Source: Bacillota bacterium (GTDB taxonomy: Bacteria > Bacillota > Clostridia > Acetivibrionales > DSM-1351). Taken from it: 8,940 nt of DNA. Positions 1 to 5,800 of the stretch are shown here, in pieces (the first letter of the stretch is position 1; the number at the start of each line of letters is the position of its first letter). The translations under genes and the position numbers were made by a program. The notes beneath the pieces were generated by a model. That model saw nothing but the letters and a program-made list of their open reading frames with translations, had not been told where the DNA came from and ran no database searches. The stretch lies in assembly GCA_023443515.1 (NCBI GenBank), contig JAEZUC010000160.1:1-8940 (forward strand). The letters run 5' to 3'.

Positions 1-849
1 ATTACATATAAGGCAAACTATCCTAACGTTCAGCTAGACGTCAGCGATATTTGCAGTTTAGACGAAAAAAAAGATATTCCCGATTTTGATATTATGCTGG
101 CTGGTTTTCCCTGCCAGGCTTTTTCAATTGCTGGATATAGACAGGGGTTTGACGACGAAAAAGGTAGAGGAAACTTGTTTTTTGAACTTCATAGAATTAT
201 TAAGAAGAAAAAACCAAAAATAATTTTTCTTGAAAATGTTAAAAATTTGGTTGCTCACGATAATGGCAATACTTTTTCAGTTATTAATAATTCTTTGGAA
301 CAATTAGGGTACTATGTTAAGCCAATGGTGCTGAATGCTTGCAATTATGGAAACATACCACAAACAAGGGAAAGAATTTATATTGTTTGTTTTAAGAATA
401 AAACTTCTTATAGAAATTTTGAATTTCCTAAGCCTATCAAGCTGGAAAAATCATTGAAAGATGTAATTGAATTTGATAAACCACAGGATAATCGATTCTA
501 TTATACTAATAAATGTGGCTTTTACGACAAGTTAGAAGAAGGAATAAAAAGCTCAGATACCTGTTATCAATGGAGAAGAGTTTATGTTCGGGAAAACAAA
601 AGTAATTTGTGTCCTACTCTCACAGCAAATATGGGTACTGGCGGTCACAATGTTCCTCTCATTAAGACATATGACGGAAGAATAAGAAAGCTAACACCAA
701 GAGAATGCTTTAATTTGCAAGGCTTTCCGGATGATTTTGTTCTTCCAAACACTTTGTGCAATAGTGCATTATATAAACAGGCTGGCAACTCGGTTGTTGT
801 CACTGTTATTGAAAGAATCGCAAATGAACTGAAAAAAGCCATAGAATAG
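1..849 (+). CDS. Type II cytosine-5 DNA methyltransferase, 5'-truncated by window edge
   Basis: The enzyme transfers a methyl group from SAM to C5 of cytosine in a specific DNA site and protects host DNA from its partner nuclease. The reading frame is open from base 1, so 282 residues are visible. The ATG at 94 lies just before the catalytic motif and cannot be the true start. Numbering from base 1, motif IV GFPCQAFS holds the catalytic Cys38. Motif VI is the LENV segment (Glu78) and motif VIII is QTRERIYIV from residue 121. The target-recognition region lies at about 150-225, motif IX is LTPRECFNLQGFP at about 231, and motif X is QAGNSVVVTVI at about 260. Motif I (the SAM loop FxGxGG) falls in the missing part, probably about 35-45 residues. 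It converges on a likely restriction endonuclease gene at 886-2043, which supports a restriction-modification role rather than an orphan methylase. The recognition sequence cannot be read from the protein. Confidence 0.96.
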   Translation: MTYKANYPNVQLDVSDICSLDEKKDIPDFDIMLAGFPCQAFSIAGYRQGFDDEKGRGNLFFELHRIIKKKKPKIIFLENVKNLVAHDNGNTFSVINNSLEQLGYYVKPMVLNACNYGNIPQTRERIYIVCFKNKTSYRNFEFPKPIKLEKSLKDVIEFDKPQDNRFYYTNKCGFYDKLEEGIKSSDTCYQWRRVYVRENKSNLCPTLTANMGTGGHNVPLIKTYDGRIRKLTPRECFNLQGFPDDFVLPNTLCNSALYKQAGNSVVVTVIERIANELKKAIE

Positions 850-850
850 T

Positions 851-876
851 AAAAGGCACATATCACGGTGCCTTTT
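851..876. terminator. Bidirectional intrinsic terminator between methyltransferase and nuclease genes
   Basis: The arms AAAAGGCAC (851-859) and GTGCCTTTT (868-876) form a perfect 9-bp stem around an 8-nt loop. The A run on one side and T run on the other give a U tail on both strands. It ends the methyltransferase transcript two bases after its stop codon and can also end the convergent nuclease transcript ten bases after its stop. Confidence 0.85.
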
Positions 877-885
877 TTATCAGAT

Positions 886-2043
886 TTAAATATCTTCTTC
901 GCTAGTACTGTTAAATTCTTCATATGTTCCAGTTTCCGCAAAATCAACAGTATATTTCAAATTATCCACTTTAGTGAAAACTACACTGTCAATTCCGAAC
1001 ACTTCTAACATTTGATAAGTTAGCAAGGTTCCCTCTTGCAACTCAAAAACATTCCGAAGTAGCCATTCGCCAAGTACTTTGTTTGGGTTACTCATTATAG
1101 CTTTATTGTCCTGTTGGCACACCTTTGCAGGGATAGTTGAGCCATCGGGTAAAGTAAGGTCAAATACGGTATCTCTAGGAGGAAAAAATCCAATGCTACG
1201 TTCTCTGTCCTCCACTGGGTAAGGAATATATACCTCGTTGGGGTTTCTGCGACGACCCCCAGCATTCCACTGATTTAACCCGCTTTTTTCGGCAACAAAT
1301 TTCGTCCCATCAGATTTTGTAGAATATAAACGCAAACAAAGTTGATTTTCTTTGTTAAAGTGCTGAGCGGGGTCTAATTGCGCATAATCCATAGTTGGTC
1401 TATTCGTGTCTGATAAATTCATTAAGTAGTTGTAGGGGTCAGCCATAATTTCAACTTCAAATGAGTCTAATACTTCGATATTCTCAAATATCATATATAA
1501 AGTGTTTTTTGAAATGCTAAAGTGATAAGTATGAACACCATCGGTAAAATAAGTATTATTTACATTACCACGACCATCGATTATGGAAAGATTATCAATG
1601 TTTATGTAACTAAATGCATACTCAATTATCTGCATTGCGTTTGGAATGCGTTTTACAATATGGTATATCATTTCATCAATACCATGTAGATTTTTCGTAA
1701 CTCTAATTCGCTCGTTTCTATATTCTGATATTTTACGAACTAAATCATATCCGGCTAAGTTTCTATATGTTTCTCTCAACCTGCCAAACTCAGCTATTTT
1801 TTGGTCATCGTTCCCCATCCAAGTTTTTAGTCCTATTCCAATGCGGTTTTTCTTTGCGTCTGCGGAGCAATCAAACCGAGCTAAATTTTCAGCCTCCAAA
1901 TATTTACAAAATATATTTTCATGTGCTCTATATGGGAGATAGGGGCAATTGCTCTCTGAAAACAATAATGTTAAGTTTCCGATTATGGATAACATCTTTT
2001 TATACTGCTCTCTTTGAAAAACTGGTTGATTTTCATAAAACAT
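886..2043 (-). CDS. Probable type II restriction endonuclease with B3-like C-terminal DNA-binding domain
   Basis: This is likely the DNA-cleaving partner of the convergent cytosine methyltransferase. A TTG codon at 2046 would add one residue, but the GAGGTG ribosome site is 7 nt from the ATG at 2043 and only 4 nt from the TTG, so I use the ATG (385 aa). The C-terminal third (about 237-369) resembles the B3-like recognition domain of NgoFVII/BfiI-type enzymes: NEVYIPYP, FFPPRDTVFDLTLPDGS, then NKVLGEWLLRNVF and a closing VFTKVDNLKYTVDF. The N-terminal half has no HxK motif, so it is not the phospholipase D nuclease of BfiI. It holds HENIF (Glu42), a DCSAD segment (Asp58, Asp62) and IGIGLKTW (Lys73), which could be a divergent PD-(D/E)xK core. 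That last step is inference. The nuclease call rests on the domain resemblance together with the methylase neighbour. Confidence 0.75.
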   Translation of the reverse strand: MFYENQPVFQREQYKKMLSIIGNLTLLFSESNCPYLPYRAHENIFCKYLEAENLARFDCSADAKKNRIGIGLKTWMGNDDQKIAEFGRLRETYRNLAGYDLVRKISEYRNERIRVTKNLHGIDEMIYHIVKRIPNAMQIIEYAFSYINIDNLSIIDGRGNVNNTYFTDGVHTYHFSISKNTLYMIFENIEVLDSFEVEIMADPYNYLMNLSDTNRPTMDYAQLDPAQHFNKENQLCLRLYSTKSDGTKFVAEKSGLNQWNAGGRRRNPNEVYIPYPVEDRERSIGFFPPRDTVFDLTLPDGSTIPAKVCQQDNKAIMSNPNKVLGEWLLRNVFELQEGTLLTYQMLEVFGIDSVVFTKVDNLKYTVDFAETGTYEEFNSTSEEDI

Positions 2044-2085
2044 CAAAACACACCTCGCAACTATATCTGATTTTCACTTAATTAC

Positions 2086-2094
2086 ACTATAACA
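2086..2094 (-). promoter_or_regulatory. Candidate extended -10 promoter for the restriction endonuclease gene
   Basis: On the minus strand this reads TGTTATAGT: a TATAGT -10 box with the TG of an extended -10. No convincing -35 box is seen 17 bp upstream. It lies about 43 bp before the ATG, giving a short leader that carries the GAGGTG ribosome site. Confidence 0.45.
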
Positions 2095-2226
2095 TATTTT
2101 ACAAAAAACTATTCATTAAACAGATGACGATATATTAAAAAAATACTTCACAAAGATTTTATCTTTTCACCAGTAAAATTGGAAAAATAATTTAAAATAA
2201 TTAAAAACACACTTAAATAGTAAATA

Positions 2227-2255
2227 TTGACATGTTTTTTATCGAAGTTTATAAT
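2227..2255 (+). promoter_or_regulatory. Perfect consensus sigma-A promoter driving the loaP operon
   Basis: TTGACA (2227-2232) and TATAAT (2250-2255) match the housekeeping consensus at all twelve positions with the ideal 17-bp spacer. Transcription should begin near 2262, giving a leader of about 285 nt before loaP. Pairing so strong a promoter with a long leader, a weak loaP ribosome site and a downstream attenuator suggests that control is mostly exerted after initiation. Confidence 0.85.
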
Positions 2256-2314
2256 AAAATTTGTATTGTGCTTTTTATTATAGTTTATAAAAGTTATTAC
2301 ATTTACTCCAAAAA

Positions 2315-2544
2315 GAGGAGGGTAAGTGATGCTTCGGCATATAACCGGAACTGGGGATTGCGGAATATTACATATTCTTCGTAAGCAAAGAAGGTTAGGT
2401 AGAAAATTTACATAAAAGCACTTAGCGGTTGTTAATCGTTGGTGGGTCACGTTAATATCCATAAGGATTATATGCTAAATTCACCGTAGCTTATTAGTTA
2501 GTAATAAGTGAAATGGCGGAGCGTTGCAATTTTAGATTGAGAGA
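2315..2544 (+). ncRNA. Structured 5' leader RNA upstream of loaP (several hairpins, no known class recognised)
   Basis: By eye the leader folds into consecutive hairpins. ATGC-TTCG-GCAT at 2329-2340 has a stable cUUCGg tetraloop. GGAATAT/ATATTCT (2362-2378) forms 7 bp, with an outer TTGC/GCAA pair (2358-2361 with 2385-2388). A bulged 11-bp stem joins 2419-2430 to 2434-2444. ATCC-ATAA-GGAT lies at 2457-2468. CTTATTA/TAATAAG (2490-2508) is a perfect 7-bp stem with a GTTAG loop. Competing pairings also exist, such as AACCG (2343-2347) with CGGTT (2426-2430), and GGTG (2441-2444) with CACC (2482-2485). No U-tailed terminator is seen in the leader. I do not recognise a riboswitch core. The role (LoaP autoregulation, ligand sensing, or a stand-alone RNA) is unknown. 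Confidence 0.45.
2329..2415 (+). CDS. Possible 28-residue leader peptide
   Basis: A short frame starts at ATG 2329, six bases after a very strong ribosome site GAGGAGGG (2315-2322), and ends at TAA 2413-2415. The peptide begins MLRHITGTGDC and ends in an Arg/Lys-rich tail (RKQRRLGRKFT). It matches nothing I recognise. Its start codon lies in the first arm of the UUCG hairpin, so translation and folding would compete. The ribosome site is much better than that of loaP, which supports real translation, but a 28-codon frame can arise by chance and its bases also fit RNA stems. It could be a regulatory upstream ORF, a small peptide, or not coding. Confidence 0.3.
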   Translation: MLRHITGTGDCGILHILRKQRRLGRKFT

Positions 2545-2549
2545 TTATG

Positions 2550-3086
2550 ATGAACCAGAATGCGTATTGGTATGTACTCTTTACTAGAACAGGACAGGAA
2601 GAAAAAGCAGAACAAATCCTTAAAAGACAATTGGGTAGTGATGATTTTACTCCCTTTATACCAATGTTGCAGACAATATTTCGGCATCAAGGACAGATAA
2701 AGAAGGAGCTTGGTCCTCTTTTTCCGGGCTATGTATTTATTGAGTCAAAAATGACTAGTATAGAAATAATGGAGAGGACGAGAAATATTATTTCTACGTC
2801 AAAAGATTTTGTCCGATTTTTGCAATATGGCGATACCGGAGATATTGCAATGAGGGATCATGAAAGAAATGTACTGCTAAGTTTGTGCAACAACGAGGGT
2901 TGTATTGAATTATCAAGAGGAATTATTGAAGGTGCGCGTATTTATATTAAAGAAGGCCCGTTAAAAGGATTTGAAAGTATTATAAAAAAAGTAAACAGAC
3001 ATAAAAGGCAAGCAGTTATATGCCTGAGTTTTATGGGTGAAGAAAGGCTAGTCCGTGTAGCGCTTGAGATTGTGGAGAAGAGATAA
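2550..3086 (+). CDS. loaP: LoaP-type NusG paralogue, processive antitermination factor
   Basis: NusG-family proteins bind the RNA polymerase clamp. The LoaP subgroup acts on particular long operons, often biosynthetic ones in Firmicutes, and helps polymerase pass terminators after recognising a leader RNA hairpin. The protein has 178 residues. The NGN domain spans about 5-112: WYVLFTRTGQEEKAEQIL at the start and the family hallmark FPGYVFIES at 58-66. A linker follows, then a KOW domain at about 125-175 with IKEGPLKGFESIIKKVNRHK, a basic, LoaP-like form rather than that of housekeeping NusG. There are no secE or rplK neighbours, as expected for a specialised paralogue. ATG 2550 is preferred over ATG 2547 because the weak GAGAG site (2539-2543) is 6 nt from it. 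Gene order and the attenuator at 3199-3239 suggest it controls the two genes downstream. Confidence 0.85.
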   Translation: MNQNAYWYVLFTRTGQEEKAEQILKRQLGSDDFTPFIPMLQTIFRHQGQIKKELGPLFPGYVFIESKMTSIEIMERTRNIISTSKDFVRFLQYGDTGDIAMRDHERNVLLSLCNNEGCIELSRGIIEGARIYIKEGPLKGFESIIKKVNRHKRQAVICLSFMGEERLVRVALEIVEKR

Positions 3087-3117
3087 CGTTACATCTTTAT
3101 ATTTTATAGTATGGGAG

Positions 3118-3161
3118 GTTCATCAGGATAAAGGTAAATATTGACCTAAGTACTCTTGAAC
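3118..3161 (+). promoter_or_regulatory. Candidate leader hairpin downstream of loaP (possible LoaP recognition element)
   Basis: GTTCA (3118-3122) pairs with TGAAC (3157-3161), and inside it AGGT (3132-3135) pairs with ACCT (3144-3147) around an 8-nt loop. An AG/CT pair (3125-3126 with 3153-3154) lies between them. The stacked stem-loop lies about 40 nt before the attenuator, the position expected for an RNA element that loads an antitermination factor. The base-pairing is visible; binding by LoaP is inference. Confidence 0.35.
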
Positions 3162-3198
3162 AATAAATAAACAATATGAAAACTCAGATGATTAATTC

Positions 3199-3239
3199 AA
3201 AAAAGGCTTTTGTTCTAAAAAATAAAAGGCTTTTTTTTT
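3199..3239 (+). terminator. Attenuator-like intrinsic terminator between loaP and the biosynthetic genes
   Basis: The arms 3199-3211 (AAAAAAGGCTTTT) and 3224-3236 (AAAAGGCTTTTTT) pair over 13 positions with a single central G-G mismatch and a 12-nt loop, followed by T to 3239 (nine Ts from 3231). The U tract is strong but the stem is A/T-rich, so termination is probably partial. That suits a site where LoaP-modified polymerase reads through to the synthase gene. Confidence 0.6.
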
Positions 3240-3329
3240 ACAATTTCTATATAACGGATAATTGGTTTAATCGCCAATATTATATTACCGGCAATAAGCA
3301 AAAAAGAAGTAAAAGGTGGGGTGATTTTA

Positions 3330-4475
3330 ATGGAACCATTAGGATGTTTGGAAGAAACTTGTTATACATACAATATAAGGTTTGGAGAGAACTCATTTAA
3401 GTATTTTCTGTATAGCAACGAGCTGAATGACTGTACAAGACTGCTAAATGGATTAAATGATATTGAATCAGTTGTAATCATAAGCGATAAAAATGTTGGG
3501 AATATCTACGGACAATGGTTGGTTAAGCAAATAGAAATGGAATACAAATGTGATTTAATTTTGTTTGAGTGTACAGAAAAAAATAAAAATCTTGCCGGTT
3601 TACAACAGCTAATTGAAAAAGTACTTTCTTTAAAAGCAACAAGACGAACATGTATAATCGGTTTAGGTGGAGGAATATGTGGCAATATGTCAGGAATGGT
3701 AGCTGCACTGCTATTTAGGGGGATAAAGTTTGTTCATATACCAACGTCACTGATGGCTGTACTTGATTCTGTTTTATCTTTGAAGCAGGCAATAAATTCA
3801 GATTTGGGTAAGAATCTAATTGGTACTTTTTATACGCCTGAGATGGTTATTACAAGTACCCAATTTTTAAGTACATTACCTAATAAGGAAGTAATCTCCG
3901 GTTTATGTGAAGTTATTAAAAATTCTCTTACTATTGTGCCTGAAACTATAACACGTTTATCAGGTATGTTGAGTTCAGAGTGTATTTACACACAACAGGA
4001 CTTTCGTTACTTTATAGATATGTCAATACAAGCAAAAGAAAAAGTAATGAAAAACGATCCTTTTGAAAAAAATGAGGCATTGATTCTGGAATACGGACAT
4101 ACAATCGGACATGCTATAGAGTTGGCTGATGCCGGAGGGATATCTCATGGTGAGGCTGTAGGTTTAGGTATGCTGTGTGCAGCAAGGATATCTCACACAC
4201 TGGGCTATTTATCAGAAGAAGAAGTATATTTACATAAAGAGCTTCTGGAGAAAGCAGGAGCTCCTACTACAATACCCTTACACATAGATTCCGACACTAT
4301 TTTTTCCATAATGAAATTTGATAACAAAAGGGGTTATATCAGCAGTGGGCAAGGTACCATGCAACTTGTACTTTTAGACAGCATAGGCAAACCATTAAAA
4401 GACCAAAATGGTGCTTTGCTTACTTTAGTACCAGAAGAAATTGTGAGACAGGAAATAAAAAAGATGTACAGGTAA
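3330..4475 (+). CDS. 2-deoxy-scyllo-inosose synthase-like carbocycle synthase (dehydroquinate synthase superfamily)
   Basis: 2-Deoxy-scyllo-inosose synthase converts glucose 6-phosphate, with NAD and a divalent metal, to the cyclohexanone that begins 2-deoxystreptamine aminoglycosides. The GTG at 3321 lies inside the ribosome site, so the start is ATG 3330, eight bases after AGGTGGGG (381 aa, close to BtrC-type enzymes). The nucleotide-binding GLGGGICGNMSG lies at 111-122 and HIPTSLMAVLDSVLSLKQAIN at 136-156. The LSLKQAIN signature with Lys152 is typical of this branch, whereas AroB has a VGGKTAVN-type sequence and valiolone synthases a GAKTGVN-type one. Likely metal ligands are Glu194 (GLCEVIK), His257 (EYGHTIGHAIE) and His273 (SHGEAVG). 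Glu254 sits where AroB has Asn. The shikimate enzyme is a less likely reading: no aro genes are near. The GH10 gene follows after 40 bp, in the same operon. Confidence 0.82.
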   Translation: MEPLGCLEETCYTYNIRFGENSFKYFLYSNELNDCTRLLNGLNDIESVVIISDKNVGNIYGQWLVKQIEMEYKCDLILFECTEKNKNLAGLQQLIEKVLSLKATRRTCIIGLGGGICGNMSGMVAALLFRGIKFVHIPTSLMAVLDSVLSLKQAINSDLGKNLIGTFYTPEMVITSTQFLSTLPNKEVISGLCEVIKNSLTIVPETITRLSGMLSSECIYTQQDFRYFIDMSIQAKEKVMKNDPFEKNEALILEYGHTIGHAIELADAGGISHGEAVGLGMLCAARISHTLGYLSEEEVYLHKELLEKAGAPTTIPLHIDSDTIFSIMKFDNKRGYISSGQGTMQLVLLDSIGKPLKDQNGALLTLVPEEIVRQEIKKMYR

Positions 4476-4515
4476 TACAAAATATTTTAATAATATATCG
4501 GAAGGCATAAAAAGT

Positions 4516-5754
4516 ATGGAAAATATAAAATATAAGAACCGTATGGCCACAAAAAAAATCAGAATAATAAATCCTGACGGAAGTGCGATAAGAAATAAAG
4601 AAGTTACTGTGAGTCAGAAAACACATAAATTCCTCTTTGGTTGCGGAGAATTTAGTTTCGTACCCTTGGCAAATAATGAGTGTAGTGAAGCTGAAAGGGA
4701 AAAAGCTGAAGAGAGGGCTCAGAGATTTCTTGAAATATTTAACTTCACGACGCTTCCATTTTACTGGGAGCAATTTGAAAAAACAAAGGGTATTCCTGAT
4801 ACTCAAAGGCTCATAAATGCCGCTAAATGGCTGACATCCAAAGGATGTACAGTGAAAGGACATCCTCTTTGCTGGCATACTCTCACAGCACCTTGGCTTA
4901 CTGATATGACTAATTCCCAAATACTATCAGCCCAACTTGATAGGATTAAACGGGAAGTTAATGATTTTGTCGGATTGATAAATATGTGGGATGTAATCAA
5001 TGAGGCTGTTATAATGCCTGTTTTCAAAAAATATGACAACGGTATAACCAGAATTTGTAAGGAATTGGGACGTATAAGTACAATCAGGGAGATGTTTGCG
5101 GCAGCAAAAAGTACAAATCCTGATGCAAAGCTTCTCATAAATGATTTTGTTTATACCTCGATTGATTCATATGAGATACTGATTGAGGCTTGTCTTGAAG
5201 CGGGTATCCCTATAGACGCCATTGGTATTCAATCGCATATGCATCAGGGATACTGGGGTGTTGAAAAGACACAAGAGATACTTGAACGGTTTTCACAGTT
5301 TAATTTGCCGATACATTTTACTGAAAGCACATTGGTTTCAGGACATCTTATGCCGGCAGACATAATTGATTTTAACGATTATGTTCCTGAAAGTTGGCCG
5401 TCTACTCCTGAGGGTGAGGAGCGACAAGCCAGGGAAATAAGTTCGCACTATAAAACCCTTTTCAGTCATCCAAGTGTGGAATCCATAACTTCATGGGAAT
5501 TTGTCGACGGACAATGGCTTGGTGCTCCTTCAGGTTTCATTACACAGGAGAACAGGATAAAACCTGCCTACGAAGAAATCCGTAAGCTTATTAAAGGGGA
5601 ATGGTGGACAAAGACGGAGACCAAGGTTACTGATGAAGACGGAGCTATTAATGTTTCAGGATTTCTTGGAGAATATGAGGCAGTATGCTGTGGTGAGAAA
5701 GCAAGCTTTTCTCTAAATAATTGCAACAGTGAGGATTTGGTTATAAATCTTTAA
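4516..5754 (+). CDS. Cytosolic family 10 glycoside hydrolase (endo-beta-1,4-xylanase-like)
   Basis: GH10 enzymes hydrolyse beta-1,4-xylan or related beta-glycosides with retention. Of 412 residues, an N-terminal beta segment (about 12-45, IRIINPDGSAIRNKEVTV) precedes the TIM barrel. KGHPLCWHT lies at 114-122, and WDVINEA at 158-164 contains the acid/base Glu163. LLINDF is at 207-211 and GIQSHMH at 237-243. The probable nucleophile is Glu270 in HFTEST, where most family members have ITELD. SWEF is at 326-329. A short C-terminal segment (about 370-412, DEDGAINVSGFLGEYEAVC) looks like a small beta domain. No signal peptide or anchor is visible, so it should act inside the cell, unlike a typical xylan-degrading secreted enzyme. 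A GGAAGG ribosome site lies ten bases before the ATG. It is co-transcribed with the synthase gene, so its substrate may be a small or specialised glycoside; this is inference. Confidence 0.88.
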   Translation: MENIKYKNRMATKKIRIINPDGSAIRNKEVTVSQKTHKFLFGCGEFSFVPLANNECSEAEREKAEERAQRFLEIFNFTTLPFYWEQFEKTKGIPDTQRLINAAKWLTSKGCTVKGHPLCWHTLTAPWLTDMTNSQILSAQLDRIKREVNDFVGLINMWDVINEAVIMPVFKKYDNGITRICKELGRISTIREMFAAAKSTNPDAKLLINDFVYTSIDSYEILIEACLEAGIPIDAIGIQSHMHQGYWGVEKTQEILERFSQFNLPIHFTESTLVSGHLMPADIIDFNDYVPESWPSTPEGEERQAREISSHYKTLFSHPSVESITSWEFVDGQWLGAPSGFITQENRIKPAYEEIRKLIKGEWWTKTETKVTDEDGAINVSGFLGEYEAVCCGEKASFSLNNCNSEDLVINL

Positions 5755-5792
5755 AAAAAGGCTATGGGCAATTTTGCCCATAGCCCTTTTTT
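5753..5792. terminator. Strong bidirectional intrinsic terminator
   Basis: GGCTATGGGCA (5760-5770) and TGCCCATAGCC (5775-5785) form a perfect 11-bp, GC-rich stem with a 4-nt loop. An A run precedes it and a T run follows, giving U tails on both strands. It ends the loaP-synthase-GH10 operon and also the convergent chemotaxis receptor gene. Confidence 0.95.
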
Positions 5793-5800
5793 ATAAAGTT

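Noticed and set aside
886..2043. Phospholipase D nuclease of the BfiI/NgoFVII type
   Set aside because: No HxK(x4)D motif occurs in the protein, so only the C-terminal recognition domain resemblance is kept.
2320..2350. Passing resemblance of the leader start to a fluoride riboswitch (GATG, then ATAACC)
   Set aside because: The required conserved strands and the downstream pseudoknot partner are not present, and no fluoride gene follows.
2148..2462. Minus-strand open frame of 104 codons
   Set aside because: It runs antisense through the strong loaP promoter and leader hairpins, has biased A/T-rich composition and resembles no family.
3176..3400. Plus-strand open frame of 74 codons between loaP and the synthase
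   Set aside because: It spans the attenuator (giving Lys/Phe runs), has no ribosome site and overlaps the synthase gene in another frame.
4420..4920. Minus-strand open frame of 166 codons over the GH10 gene
   Set aside because: It is antisense to a clearly recognisable GH10 coding region and its Phe/Ser/Cys-rich translation looks like a shadow.
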